Shown here in pieces: positions 8,844 through 22,138 of a stretch of DNA of 64,000 nucleotides. A program made the position numbers and the translations under genes. The notes beneath the pieces were generated by a model. That model had not been told where the DNA came from, did no database searches, and saw only the letters and a program-made list of their open reading frames with translations. Source of the stretch: Verticillium longisporum (Eukaryota; Ascomycota; Sordariomycetes; Glomerellales; Plectosphaerellaceae). The stretch is taken from positions 2,914,001-2,978,000 of the forward strand of contig JAETXT010000005.1 in assembly GCA_019188255.1 (NCBI GenBank), given 5' to 3'. Numbering within the stretch: position 1 is the stretch's first letter; each line of letters opens with the position of its first letter.

Positions 8844-11800
8844 TCACACACTCCCTCCCGCATTCAGCTGGATACAATTGTTGAGCAGCGTCGCGCCCTC
8901 GTGCAGCAGCTCCCACCTCGTCGTCTCAAACGAGTCCTTGAGCACCATGAGCAGCGCCGTGTTGGCGTTCATGCCCTGCATCAGCTTGAGCTCCTCGGGC
9001 GACTCGACGCTGCCAAACTTGACGAGGTACTCGCGCATGTGCCGCAGCCTCTCGCGCTGCGTCGTCGGCACCGCCACCTTGGCGCACGGCCCCTCGAGCG
9101 CGAACCCGTAGCACCACACGACGAGCGCCGCAAAGTACAGAACCCACGGCCGGTTGAGCAGCACGTCGTCGCGCGCCGTGTACGGCAGTTCCGCGCCGAA
9201 CCCGCTCGACTGCGGCGACCCCGAGCCCGACCCCGACCCCGAGCCCGAGCCCGCCTCCTCCGGCACGAGCACCGAGCACAGGAACCGCAGCGCGTACCAC
9301 GTCGCGTCCCGTGCCTTGGCCGTCGGCGCCCACTGGTCCTTCATCCGTCGGCTCGCGCTGTTGACGTCCTGCGGCCCGATGGCCCGGCCCAGCAGTCGTT
9401 TGGCCCGCGCAAAGATCTGGCAGTCGACAATGTCGACGTGCATGGCCATGTGCGCGAGGTGATGCAGCACGATCCGGCTCTCAAACACGACGTGCGACTC
9501 GTTCTTCCGGGCCGAGTCGAACTGGTACGGGTCTGCCGTGCCCCCGTCCGCTGCAGCGACTTGTCAAAGTCCTTCTTCCACGCGTCAAATGCCCGCGTCA
9601 GCGTCCCGCGCCACTTGTCACGCCCGCCCAGCGCCTGCGACACGCCTCCTCCGAGCACGTTGACCTGGAGGTCCCTCTGGTTCATGTGCCAGCTGACACT
9701 GAGCAGACCTGCCATCAGGATCGTCCGTCCAAACGCGTTCGTCTGGACCTCTTGGTGGCTCAGCGTCCGCTTGAGACCTTCCAGGAACGACACGGGCTTG
9801 ATGCCGTTCGACAAGAGGTTCGACTCGATGCGCCCGACCTCCGGGCCGCTGGTGGCGTTCCACAGCGACTCGTCGCACGGCAGCGGAAGTCGCATCTCGT
9901 GTGTCACCATGACCGTCGAGTGTCCAAACATGGTAGCGTGCGTCGAGTCAATGACAAACGCCGTGAACGCACAACGACGCGTCGCCTCGTTGGTGATCCA
10001 ATGATTCCACCAGTCATCCGCCGTGTGAGCCATGCCCGACGTGGACGACTGTCGCGACCCGTTTGCCTTGTCGTCGCGCGGGTTCGGCGGTGAGTCCAGC
10101 GTGGACTTGCCAATGAGCGACCTGCCGCGCCGCATGAGAGTGATGGTCGTGGCGTGATGGATATGCGCCCGCTCGTGCAGCTCTCTCGTCGAGTACATCT
10201 TTTCGTACAGCTCGAGCAGGAGCAGCGTTTGGAACACCCACAGCTTGGCTGGTGGCCTAAAGTTGACGTCCATGAAAATCTCCCAACGGAGGTGCCACGC
10301 CAGAAAGTTGGACAGCTGGGCACCTGCTTTGGTGACCTGCTGCCCGTGCGTCTTGTCGAGACAGGCAGCGCCAATCGTGATCATGGCCAGCAGCAGTGGG
10401 TTTGGCGTCCTGTCGGGCGAGAATGTGGGCTTGTGCAGGATAGGGACCTGCTCGTTAAAGTGCACCCAGTAGGAGCCAATGTATGCCTGCATCATCCTCT
10501 TGCTCAGCATGTGGTTGTTGTCGGTGCGATCGCCCTCGAGGATGTTCGCGCGCTGCCGCAACGCCGGTGCTTGGTCGTTCTCGTGAAATCTGGTGTGTAT
10601 AATGTCGAAGATCTCTTGGCTCTTTTCTTCCGAAATCGTGGCCTCGGGCAGATTCGTGTCAAGGAGATTTGTGACGGCCATAACCTGGTTGGAGCCGTTG
10701 GGGAAATATCCCAGAGAATTACTGTCGGTGCCGACGTACGGCACACTATATTGACTCTGGTAGTCTCCATAGCTGGTCTGCGGTTAGTATTTGACCGGTT
10801 GGACCTGGACTCTGTGCCATGACTTACTTGCTAGCGTATCCTGGCGCCACCATCTGGCCAGGAATCGGCGACGCATCACCTTGCTGCGTGTTGAAGAGAT
10901 AGGCGACAAAGTCTTCGGGTATCGTCACAAACGGAGACTTGCTCAGGACGCTGTCGGTGCCAAAGACAGGCATAGTACCTGGCATGGACATTTGATCGAG
11001 CAACATCATCTCGCCAGACTGTTGCGATGTGTGATCGACGTACTCACCCGAGGTGGCCGGGGCGTACTGCTGACTGTTCTCTCGCGTGAGGTTGTTGTGG
11101 CCGCTTGAGAAATCCGACGGAGGCAGGTTGAAGGGCTGGAAATTTTGCTGGTTTACGTACGTGGCGGACTGCGGGGTGCCCTGATGCTGATTATGGTAGC
11201 CCTGTTGATTTGAGACGGGAGACATGTACGGTCCACCCGTTTGAACATTGGGCCGCGGATGTCCATGGGCGGATGAGATCGAGTTGCGGTGGCTTTGCGG
11301 ACCAGCGTACGCGCCGTCGTGGTGCATGTAGCCGTCCATGCCGTTTGGCGGGCCTCCCATGCCATACGGCGGCGGCGTGTGTGCGGCCTGCATAAAAGGA
11401 CTACCCGAAGCTTCTTTGGGATAGTGCATGTGCGAGGGTCGGACATTGGTGTACGCGGAGCCGGGGCGGTTCACTTCGGGTGACGCTGAGCCTGGTGCGG
11501 TAAAAGGAGCACGATCCGTAATGGGGGACACATGGCTCATCATGGAGTCCTTGCGGTTGAGTGCGGACCCCTTGGCTGTATGACGATCCCTGTGTCGGTT
11601 ACACAAGTCGAGTCGGACAAACGTTCGGTTGCATTCAGGAAAGTCGCAAGAATAAATCTGCTTTGGCGCATGGTTCAACTGATGACGGTAGCTGATGCTA
11701 CAGTTAGCCCACCCGCGTCGTCTTGATGCTGATTGTCATGTGCCACTCACAGATGCTCCGCTCTAGAGTAGCTCTTGCCGCAGCCCTCTTGGGGGCATTC

Positions 11801-12082
11801 GAACTTCTTGTCCAGACCCTTGCGGCTCCTCCTCCTCTTGCGGGCAGGTCCGCCGTCCGAGTTGGACGATCCTGCTTTGCCGTCTTCGCCGTCATCTTGT
11901 TCCTGCGCATCTCGCTCTTCAGAGCGCTGACGTCGCCTGCCACGCTCCTGCTCCTCTTCCTTGACGGGATGACCAGGGCTGGCTCGCCGTTCGTGACCGG
12001 GCACCATGGTCGTCGAACTGGCGGGAGAAACGGGCATGGGTGCCTTGATATCGGGTTGGTGCGCAGGGAGTATCGTGGTCAT
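8844..12082 (-). CDS. C2H2 zinc finger / fungal_trans transcription factor, apparent -1 frameshift
   Basis: Exons 12082-11751, 11691-10828 and 10772-8844 with 59- and 55-bp introns (donors GTGAGT, GTAAGT). Start chosen at MTTILPAHQP. Exon 1 has a basic patch (RKRRRSRKG) and opens the first finger, CPQEGCGKSYSRAEHL, completed across the splice as YRHQLNH; the second is CDFPECNRTFVRLDLCNRH. A Gln/Pro/Gly-rich linker follows. Exon 3 carries the fungal-specific regulatory domain (PF04082-like; HKPTFSPDRTPNPLLLAMIT, AHIHHATTITLMRRG). After DKSLQ the frame changes at about 9541-9553; the next frame (DPYQFDSARKNESH) runs to the stop. One added base makes the exons 3126 nt, 1041 residues. Fungal proteins with this layout are nuclear regulators; the target is unknown. 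Confidence 0.85.
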
Positions 12083-15000
12083 GGTCAGCGCCGCGTCGAT
12101 CAGCATGCACGGGTGCCTAAGCAAGGACGAGCACAGTGACGTGTGCCGGTGGTTGCGCAGCGCAGGTCGTAGGAAAACGTGGCTCCCGGCGTCAAGGAGC
12201 AGGCGTTCGTTACACGGCAGAGCGGTGAGACCCGAAGTCGAGAGGCGCACGCGCGGTTGATCAGGGTTGGCGTCGGTCGAGCTTCCAACTCGCCTACAGC
12301 TTCTCCAAAGCTCAATCAGTTGCGAGCGGCCCTCATACTATTTCCGTCAGAGGCGTGAGCTTGCCGCGTGAGGGCGAAAGTTTCTGGTCGCGGGCCGTTG
12401 CGGCTGGGATGGCTGATACAACAAGCCGGGGGAGGGCGCTGTCTGAAAAGGTCGGCTGAACAGTGATGATAGTCAGCAAGCCTGCTTAAACAACAGATTG
12501 ATGTTATGGCTCGCTTTCAGCAGCGACTAGGTGGACTGGAGAAAGGTGCATGGTGAAGCGTACAGAAGAGAGGTTGGCTAGATGGGAGAGGAGGAGCGCG
12601 AGGGGAAGTGGGCGTCAGATAGGCGGCTGGCCGGCAAGGGCTTTGGAGGTGCCATGCGGAGAATGGGCCGTGCTCCAGCGCAGCTGGGGGTGGGAGCGGA
12701 TGAGCACGGAAGCGATGAGATAAAAAGTTTCACCTGTAAGATATACATGGGAGAGCAAAGGACGGGCTGTTCGACTGGGGGGTGGTAGTGGGGGAGGGGG
12801 GGGGGCCTCATGGGGGCGGGACAAGGTGTTTGGTGGGCTGGCCTCGAGTGTTAACATCGGCGGGCCGCACTGCTCCTTGCACACTGTGCATGCGCCAATG
12901 GTCCGATTCGAATCACGCACCAGGATCAGCTCCAAGTTGAGGTGACCCCAGCCGTCTTGAAAGTACGGCGCCGCAGTGGGTAGGTAGCTGGTCCCCAGCG
13001 AGGTTGGCTCGCCAGAGATTGAAGTGGGGGGGGGGAAGGGAGGCTTCTGTCGCGCAATAGTGTGTCCGGAGACACCAGGAGATGTATGTGCTGCGGCAAA
13101 TCGACACTGGCCGATGCTGTATCATGCGCTCAGCAGCATGTCCCTCTGATTCCCGTAGCCACCTCAGGTCGCCTTGTACCGGTGATGCGGATCGAGGCAG
13201 TCGAGGTATGCAGGTACTTGGGGGTGAGGCGGGAAGATGTCATAAGTAGACAGCCTACCGAGGCTCCGACAACGAATGACGGTGGGTAGGTGTAGGTAAA
13301 GGTAGATGAAGTTGAAAGGGAAAAGGTGTACCACGAAGGAGACAAGGAGAGTGAAGTACCTAAGAAAAGACGGCCCCGATTCCGTGGCAAGGGATGCAAG
13401 GGCCAGATGAGAAGATTGCCGATGCAATGGGGTCGGATCTGGGGTTCTCGAGTTCCGTGTTGCTTAGCTGTTTGGCGTGTCCGTAGGTCGGGGTCGAGTC
13501 GAGGTCAGGTTTGTCCAGATTTGCAGGTGAATGGATGGGACTCTGGGGAAACTGGCGATGTTGGCTCTGGGGAAACGGGCGTACGAGCCCTCTTTGAGTC
13601 GTGGGAGAGTGGGGGTCTTTTATTGAGCCCTCAGTCTGCTCAGTAGGTAGGCACCTACCTACCCTACCGATGCATGGTCGAGAAAGAGTAGCGCTGTTGT
13701 ATCTGCTCCAGGGGGGGGGCGAGGCGGCGCCGCGGCGTCGGAGAGGAGGGGGCATCTGGCAGCCGGACAGCGAGGGCAAGAGAGACAGAGAGAAGACGGG
13801 AAAAGTGTGGGTGGGCCGCACCCACTGAGATACCTCTCCACATATTCGACGGTTGGGCAGTGACTCCCGCCCGTGCTGGCTTGCTGGCTTGCTGGGTCCT
13901 GCCTTGCTGGGTCCTGCCTTGCTGGGTCCTGCCTTGCGGGGTCCTGCCTCGCTTCAGGGGCCCTGGCAGGCCGGTTTCTTGCCTTGATTGCCCTAGCTGT
14001 GCTGGGGCTTTCGGGCTGGGGTACAGGGGACGAGGGAGGCGCCATGGCTACTTCCCATCTGGCGGCCGCCCAGCCCCGACTCGTTGCCCTTGCGACCTTG
14101 GCCCGAACGAGATAGGTAGGCCAGGTCAGCATGTCCAGGATCGCCGAAGGGGCAGCTCCTCTGACCAGTTGCTGTCGCTCGCGTGCCCACCAGCCTTGCG
14201 TGTCCTGGACGAAAAGGGACGTCACCCTCCATCGGTTTCCTCGACCAATTCCAAACACCAATTCTACGACAGCGCATAGGTCGTCGTGTGGACCAACAAC
14301 GACTCCATCCGTCGCAAGACATTCAGGGATCCAACATGCCATGATGGGATGTCCCCGGCTCGTCGCCCACGCCGTCGCTAGCCCACCCACCACCATCATC
14401 GAATGTCCTTACCGAGAACGGGCCCCGCCGCCTGTTTGTGCTGCCCGATGGTGAACGCCTGCCGGCTGCGTCTTTCGATAGTCGCCGATTGTCCGACGGG
14501 ACGGTACTATATCCTACATTTGTCCGTCGCGGGACGACGAGCACCCCTTTACGCGCTTCAAATAGTCGAAAGACTAGATAGTATTGACACCTTCTATTAC
14601 ACGCAGTAGCTGCCACGGGAAGCATGCTACCACGCCCTCTCCTTAGCCTTCACACGCTCGACGCAGCAACTGCGTAAAGGTGAGTGCTGTGCTGTGTGAG
14701 TGAGTGGCGGCGCGGTTGATATTGGATAATTCTATGACCAGACCATACAGTCTACATCCTGGTATCAGCCCTCTTCCCCTGCACAGACCAAATCTTTCTG
14801 CCAAACAGACGAGACCGAAAAGCACTGACCCGCCCTGACTGTGAGACTGCATGCTCGCCAGACTCCATCCATGTCTTGCTTCTTTTCTGACGATGCGAGA
14901 CCGGAACTGTTCTAAGGGGGCCAATTTTACAGCTCTTCGTCCCCAAGGAAACAAAAAAAAGAAGGACTTGGTATGAGTTAGGCATTGCGTCAGCGTGGGG

Positions 15001-18000
15001 GTTTTCTCTTCGAACTCTCCTCAGAGGGTCTTCACCCGTTGCGTTGCTGCTTTTGGGAACGCGCACTGATCTAGGTCCTATGAGTGAGCTCTGAGTGTGT
15101 CTCGACGACCCCCCCATAGATGGTCCCTTGAATGGGCACACGGACCATCCGCTACCTTAGCTTGGTCGGTCGCACCCCCATGCCCGATGACTGGCGTGGG
15201 CTGGCGAGCATGGATCAGGGGTTCTCCTCAGCAGCGGGACTCTGTCGTCTTGAAGAAAGAGGGTGTGTGGGGGGGGGCATGCTAGTTCCCCCAATCACCA
15301 ACTACTAGATCAAGCCTCAGCGACAAGTGATCATCCATCGGTCGCGAGAAAGAGGGAGGGTCTAGTGTCCATCCCTCGATGTCTCGTCGTCAATCGAGGC
15401 GTGCAAGTGTCCCTTATGACCCAGGGCATGGTCTTAGTACGCTCGAGCAATCCAGTACTCCGAAGCGGGGGATATATGGCTGTGACATGAACGAGGGCAC
15501 ACACGCGTTGCAGCCCGTGAGCTTCCCTGGCCTGGACGAGCCAAGGAAACGCTTATCTCGGCAAGCCTTAATACAGGCGACGTAGATCCGCCTAATGGGC
15601 TACCAAGGCCACCTAGCCGTCTTTAGTCTTACCGCCCTGAACGGCATCCCAGGAGCCGTCATTGACCGTCGACCTGTCAAGGCGGTTATCAACACGTCGC
15701 CAATTTGGATGCTGAAGTTTCCGGTGTACAGAACCTACGGGTTTGGCCGGACCCTCAACGATGGTTTCGAGAAAATGTCCATCTTCGGGTCCAGACCAAT
15801 GCAGTGTGCAAGGTGAAGCATCGGAAAAGGCTGCCCTCCGTAACAGCCCTGTTTAGTTGACACGAAGCGCTCGACACGCAGCGCTCAAACTGAGGTACTT
15901 TTCCGGCATAGCCTGATGAACGCATCTCCGTGTGGGCGGCAGAAGACCGCCAGAAGAGTGCTAGCGATTTGCCGCATTGTAGCTCGTCTAAGGTTTCCAT
16001 ATATTCGGGAAGGGGGTCGCATACACGCGACGGGTCGTAAATACCACAGTGCTTTTCTCGTCTTTGCTTTTGCTAAAAACCCAAGCGATCTGCCGTCGAT
16101 TCGAGAAGATTACGAAGCCTGCTGTGACTCGGTGGTTCACATGAAGACGTGCTCACGTGCAGGTCAACGCTGGAGTCCGACCACGGCATGACTGTCAATA
16201 GGTAAGGTCGCTAGTTCTGGCTTGTCGTAATAGGCAGAATGAAGAGCCGTCCGCGGAACAAACGGGACACTGGTCGTGTCGATATCTACGGCGAGCCCGA
16301 CAGAAACTCGTGCAGCCATGGTAAGGAACATCCCAAGTTGCTGGCCAGTGGGTTGAAGATGAATATCTGGACCGGATCCTGCGATCAGAGCGAAAGAGCT
16401 GCTGAGAAGACAGCTCTGGACTGCCAGAAGGTACATGGCCCAGGCTTCGCGATACTGGCAACATCGAACACAGACGTTCTGTGACGTGGTTGCGGTAATG
16501 CAGCTCCTGGAGGATCGACATCAAAACAGCGAGGAGACAGAACGGAATAAAAGGTCCTGTTTCCGTCACGGGCCGCACGAACCAGAGGAAGGCTATGAGC
16601 AACCGATCACAGTAACCAAGATAGCGTACCACGAATATCGAAGTTGTGATGAAGCGCTGCCTGATCAACTGGCACGGGTGGGGGCACCTGACCAGTGCAC
16701 TCCGTTGTGATTTGTCAGGCCGGCCTCCTTTCCTGACCGAAAAGCAACAAGGCCAGCCGCCACCAATCTCTAGCGGCATCAACAGGCTGGAGCGCTGGTA
16801 AAGGGGGCTGATCGCACGAGCTGGGCGATCCGACATGGCTTGGGACCCGGGACTCGGCGCTGCGAGGGGACACCAGCCCGGTGAGGAACTAGATTCAATC
16901 GAGGGATGAGCTCAAACCGTTTGGGCAACTTGTCTGAAGAAGTCAAGTTGAGGCGTCCAAAGAAAGTTTGGGGGTTTGATCCACCAGGCCGTGGGCGTGG
17001 GATGCGGCGGATTGAAAGCGTGGGTGGCCAGCCAGATGATTACGTGGAATAACGACGACCCAAGCTGTCGGGCCAGCCACTCGTTGAACAAGACGAAAAT
17101 AATCTAAGATGGATTCGAAGTCCACATGGACGCCAGGAAAAGGTAAGCTTTCTTCGGCCGATCGCACAATTGTAGATCTGGGCTGTCATACTCCCCAACT
17201 GCAATTGTGCACACATACGGCGAGAGGCTTTTGGTGGGCTCTCGGCGGACGCTACAGCCTGACGCCCCTTGATGCGAAGCGGGACCGAAGCTACTTTCAG
17301 TGAGCCGAGCCTATGTTCTGACATGATTTGAAGTTGTGCCTCGACAAGAGAGGAACACGAGAGGTAGCTGGATTGCGTAGGGCGTAGAAGCCACGGCCAC
17401 GGTTGTACCCGTCGTGCTGGCCAAATGCTCGAGACTGTTCGGGGGATTGTTCGATTGAGGCCGGCGGCTGGTGGGATCGAAAGGGTCGAGATTCGCTCGT
17501 TGCTCGTTAACCAAAAAGCCTGCGCTACATTTTCGCAGAATAAGTGACATGTCAGTCGTCGGAGGCACCGGTGGGGGGAAACTGAGTGATGGCTGAGCCA
17601 ACATTGCAGGTGACCTGCATAGTAACGAACGGATGGAAAGATCCAACGCGCGTTGCTTTGGTGTTGGTAGGGGGCGCGCGGTGCCGGACACTGCATGGTG
17701 CTCCATCGAGCTGCAGCTGCTGGTAGCTGCTGGTCATGCTGATTGCCAGGTTGCAATAGAATATTCGCACTGTCACCTTAACAGCGGAGCCGGCTGGTCG
17801 TTATTCTGGAGTTCGCGTCGGCCCAAGGTAACAACCATTGACCCTGAATGAAGCGTGTCTTTTTAGCAACATGTTGAAGATCTAGCCATAGCAAAGCCTG
17901 AAGACAGCGAAGGCGACCACTCAACAACTCGAAAAGCCCAGCATCCGCGCTAGAGGAACGATATTCAAGAGATGGCGTGGTCTTGCGAGGGTTCTATTGA

Positions 18001-18818
18001 TCGGCCTCGACTGACATGAGGAACCGTTCGTGCCAGCGCCACAACCGGCGCAAAAAGCCATGAGCTCGCTCGTGGAAGGACGCTGAACGACGCAGTCTTA
18101 TTTTCGTGAGTGGAGAGCCGAGCAGCAGCTTCGTCGAATTGAATTAACCTGTGGGTGATGCGGCCTGCTCAGGCACGAATAAAGAGAGCTGTTACTGACG
18201 ACAGAGTACTGAAGAAATTATGGAATCGGCGGATGCAAATCTGGATGTCACGACGGATGGGAAAGTGTACGGTAACGTACCTACCTAGGTACCTAGGTAC
18301 CTGGGGTCCGGGCCACTCCTCAGTGCTGTGGCACCTACAACGTTGGTGACAAAAAGCTTGCATGGGCGTGGAAGCAGCCGCCAGCCAGGCAGCCAGGCAG
18401 AAGGCACCCCGCAAACAGGGGACCACCTTCCCGAAGAAGGAGACGAACCGCTTTGCCGTGGACAATTGAACCGAGACTGACGTCGAGTCAGCCCAGTGAG
18501 GTGCCTGGTCCCTGGTCTGGTCTGGTCTCCTGGCTAAGCAGATTGCCGTGTCCTGCGCCAGCGCGAAAAGTCAGGGCCTTCAGTCCCTGATCTCGTCCTT
18601 GCGCTACCGAGCCTGCCCACCTTCTCCTCCTCTTGCTGCCTCCCCGACTCTACTCCTTGGGTCGAATTCCTGTCCATACGAACTGTCCACGGCTCCCAAG
18701 CATTCGGATTTGTTTCTCGCAAGTCGCACGCCCGTCCCACACTGCGCTTCCCTACCAACTTTACCCTCCCTTCCCACAAGAGCGTGGATCGCCTCTCGCT
18801 TCGAACACTACCACAACC
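12083..18818. other. 6.7-kb gene-poor stretch
   Basis: No reading frame here shows a recognisable domain or a convincing exon chain. The first 1-1.5 kb may be promoter and long 5' leader of the C2H2 regulator. 13873-13950 is a 15-bp repeat (listed). 14.4-18.1 kb is lower in GC than the genes and full of stops on both strands; short frames such as 16195-16836 (-), with several hydrophobic stretches, and 17040-17756 (-) could be decayed coding DNA but match nothing I know. A TACCTAGGTACC cluster lies at 18279-18302. Immediately before 18819 the sequence is CT-rich and is probably the SAP30-like gene promoter and leader. Confidence 0.55.
13873..13950. repeat. 15-bp tandem repeat (TTGCTGGGTCCTGCC)
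   Basis: About four head-to-tail copies of TTGCTGGGTCCTGCC, the last with GCGGGG, preceded by TGCTGGC variants. It creates an artificial QDPAR repeat in an open frame on the - strand (13659-14399), which I do not accept as a gene. Confidence 0.85.
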
Positions 18819-19424
18819 ATGCCCCCAGCGAAAACTGCCAAGGGTGGCCATGATGACGGCAAAGGAGACTCTGCAGGTGCCAAAGAGAAGAACGGACACG
18901 GCAGCCACCTCACGAACGGCAAAATGCGACGAGTAGCGAGTTCTACAGGTGGTTCCCAGCTCCGAGAGGTCACCAACGCCAGCGCCTCCAAAACAACTGC
19001 TGCAAAAGAGGAGGCAACCCCGCCGAGTGTAGGCAAACAACTCTCCGCCCCTCTGCGCTTCCAGGCCTGCTAACACTTGCTCTTTCGTCAGATCTCTTGG
19101 AAATCCTTCGATCGCGACATGCTGCATGCCTACCGTCGCGAGCACCGACTCGACACACCTACGTCCTTCTCCAGTTCCTACCGACACATGATCCTGTCAC
19201 AACCGGGCTGCATCGGCCTCCTCTCTCCCACAATGTCCCGCAGAAGGCAAGACAGGCGGCAGAGCAAAGAGCAGCTGGCATTGGCGGTGCGCAAGCATTT
19301 CAACGGTGCGGGCATCCAGGAGAACGACGCCATTGTGGACTTCATCCACAGAGTGCACAGCCAAAGCTTGACCCGGGCAGACAAGCAGCGAAGGCCACCC
19401 CCAGCATTGGATGTCGAAAAGTGA
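18819..19424 (+). CDS. SAP30-like Sin3-binding protein of histone deacetylase complex
   Basis: Exon 1 18819-19028, intron 19029-19091 (GTAGGC donor, GCTAAC branch, CAG acceptor), exon 2 19092-19424; 180 residues, intact. Exon 1 encodes a Lys/Gly/Ser-rich disordered N terminus (MPPAKTAKGGHDDGKG). Exon 2 matches the SAP30 Sin3-binding domain: ISWKSFDRDMLHAYRREHRL, a loop, then SKEQLALAVRKHF and AIVDFIHRVHSQ. In yeast and animals SAP30 bridges Sin3 to the Rpd3/HDAC1 deacetylase, so this should be a nuclear corepressor subunit. The zinc finger of animal SAP30 is absent, as in other fungal versions. I am fairly sure of the domain, less so of orthology to a named yeast gene. Confidence 0.82.
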
Positions 19425-20353
19425 AGGCATGGCACATGTGTTTGAAGCAGCATCTGGATGATACCCCTCAGGTTATTGGCAGAAAGGGAGCGTGGGAGGC
19501 ATTGCAGACAAAGGGCTTGTCTTGTGCACTCTTTGCCCCTTCATGATGCCGTCGGCGTTTTGGTTTCGAAGCCCATCTCGGCACGGCACGGCACAGCAAC
19601 GTCACAGTGCACCGCAGACATGGCAGGTCGACATGAATTGCAGCGATCATGTCTGTGTATAAATCTTCTTTGATATGACGGGCGTTCGGGGACATTTCCA
19701 GGTTTTTTTTTTCTATACTATAATCTCGCAATTGAAGACATCTTAATCATCTCCTGCGTCGACTTTCTGGCTTGCATGGCTTGGATTTCTCGGCCATTTC
19801 AGCTAGAGTTGGCTGGTGACCTCAGGCTCGACCTCCTGACCCTGCATTTAGCGGGCATGGCGCGTCATAGCTACGATCATTCCGCGCCTCGCACGTGGGC
19901 CCTGGGCAGGTACCTACCTCCCCCACGAACCCAAGGTGAGAATCTAGGTACCGGGCATGCCACAGCGGCCTGCGAACCACTGCAACGCCGTGGGATACCG
20001 CTGACGCGAACCTGCCCCTCCAGCCCGCCAATTGCCGCTCGTCATTCTGGCCTAAGGTATCCACCCTCGGCTCAAGGCCGGCAAAGAAAAAGTTGCGATG
20101 TCGTCTGGCGGCACCTTCGCATCTGTGCACAGGCAGGTGCACCCAGAGTCGTCAGGAGTGTATGGGACCTCAACTCGGCTCAACTTTCGAACTCGGCAGA
20201 ATTTCCTCGACTCTTCTATCAACGCGGTCACGACACGCTTCGCACCAACCCACCAACGGCATCCTCTGTATATCACTCCACATTCTTTTTTAGATTTGCG
20301 CATCTGTCGCCGTGCATATTTTTCAATGCTATTCTGACTAACAGGCGTTCGAC
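19425..20353. other. Intergenic region upstream of MDJ1
   Basis: About 930 bp containing the 3' end of the SAP30-like gene and the MDJ1 promoter. A T-run at 19703-19712 and a GGTACCTACCT motif at 19909-19920 are the only notable elements. No gene seen. Confidence 0.55.
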
Positions 20354-22138
20354 ATGAACACAAGTAGTCTGTTAACCAAGGCCGCAGCGGCCCCGAGCCG
20401 TTTGCTTCCCGGCCGAGCTTGTCGACGACCCAAGTTGGGGGAACCTCTCTGTAAACATGCGCAGATTCACACCGCAGCTTTTGCAGCTTCTTCCAGACCG
20501 TTCGTTCGATTCCTGTCACCTGCGAATAGCTCGGCCCCATCCTCGAAACGAGTATGTACCGTCGCGTTCCCTGCCTCAACCTAAAAAAAAAGTGTCGTCC
20601 GCTGACTTCCACGTCCCAGGCTTTCCATGCATCGCCAACCAACCTCGCAACGAAAGACCCGTACAAAGCACTAGGTGTCGGCAAATCAGCTTCGGCTTCC
20701 GAGATTAAGAAAGCCTACTACGGCCTCGCAAAGAAGTACCATCCCGACACCAACAAGGACCCCTCGGCCAAGGAAACATTCGGCGAGATCCAGTCCGCCT
20801 ACGAGATTCTCTCCGATCCTACGAAGAAGCAACAATACGACCAGTTCGGCGCCGCTGGCTTCGACCCCAGTGGTGGAGGTGGACCCGGTGGCTTTGGCGG
20901 AGGCGACCCTTTTGGCGGCGGTAATCCCTTCCACGGCTTTGGAGGTCAAGCCGGCGGCGGGTTCGGCGGAGGCTTCAACTTTGACGACATCTTTTCGGCT
21001 TTCACGGGCAGTCAGGGCGGACCCTTTGGTGGTGGTCGCGGACGCGGTGGACGCAACCCGTTCCGCGAGGAGGTGCTTGTCGGCGACAACATTGAGGTGC
21101 ACGCCAGCATCTCCTTCATGGAGGCCGCTAAGGGTGTCGCCAAGACCCTCCACATCACACCTCTGTCCACCTGCGGCACCTGCTCTGGCAGCGGTCTCAA
21201 GACTGGCACGAAGCGCACCGAGTGCAAGACATGTCACGGCACCGGCACCCGCGTGCACACAATGAACGGCGGCTTCCAGATGGCCTCGACGTGCGGCTCC
21301 TGCGGCGGTACGGGCTCTACGGTGCCCCGCGGCGGCGAGTGCAAACCCTGCTCTGGTAATGGTGTCGTGCGCGAGCGCAAGACCATCACTGTCGATATTC
21401 CCGCTGGTATTGAAGACGGCATGCGCCTCCGCGTCGACGGTAGTGGCGATGCGCCCGTGACCGGCAAGGCCGCGGACCCCAACGTGCGCGCGCAAAAGGG
21501 TGACCTATATGTCTTTGTGCGCGTCGCATCAGACCCCAAGTTCCGCCGCGCTGGCTCCGACATTCTCTACACGGCCAATTTGCCCATCACGACGGCCATG
21601 CTCGGCGGCGAAGTCACGATACCAACATTGACAGGCCAGGTCAACGTCAAGGTGGCCACGGGCACAAGCACGGGCGATCGCCTGACGCTGTCAGGCATGG
21701 GCATGAAGAAGCTCAGCGGTCGTGGCGGATCGGGCGATCTCAAGGTCGAGTTCCGTGTCAGCATGCCCAAGTATCTCAGCGCCAACCAGCGCACGCTGAT
21801 CGAAATGCTGGCCAATGAGATGGGCGACAAGACGGCCAAGCGTATCATGAATGTCTCGCCGACTGGGTAAGTCGCGGTGCTCATCGGCACTCACACAAAG
21901 GTAATCGCTGACATGACACAGATCGACCGTTGACCCTGATGCGTCCGACTCGCACAAGAACGAGGGCTTCCTCAAGTCCATGTGGCATACTCTCACAAAC
22001 CACCCGGCACACAAAAAGTCCGAAACCGACGGCAGCGGCAGCGGCAGCGGCAGCTCGACTGACAAGCCCGCCGAGAAGCCCACCGATAAGCCCGCCGAGA
22101 AGAACGACGAACCCCCGAAGAAGCCAGACTCGCCCTGA
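20354..22138 (+). CDS. mdj1: Mitochondrial DnaJ (Hsp40) chaperone Mdj1
   Basis: Exons 20354-20551, 20620-21866 and 21922-22138, 553 residues, intact. Donors are GTATGT and GTAAGT. Residues 1-75 form an Arg/Ser/Ala-rich mitochondrial presequence. The J domain follows ([20 protein letters not shown]) with the HPD motif that stimulates Hsp70 ATPase, then a Gly/Phe-rich region, and the zinc-binding region with four CxxCxG-type motifs ([32 protein letters not shown]). The C-terminal substrate-binding domain ends about residue 470 and is followed by a Ser/Gly and Lys/Pro/Glu-rich tail in exon 3. Mdj1 works with mitochondrial Hsp70 (Ssc1) in matrix protein folding, and it feeds substrates to LON/Pim1, which is encoded at 55-58 kb. 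Confidence 0.95.

Noticed and set aside
13659..14399. 246-codon - strand frame with QDPAR repeats
   Set aside because: Created by the 15-bp DNA repeat at 13873-13950; no domain, no introns, and no start context.
16195..16836. Decayed membrane transporter on the - strand
   Set aside because: Hydrophobic stretches only; neither this frame nor its neighbours gives a recognisable family motif.
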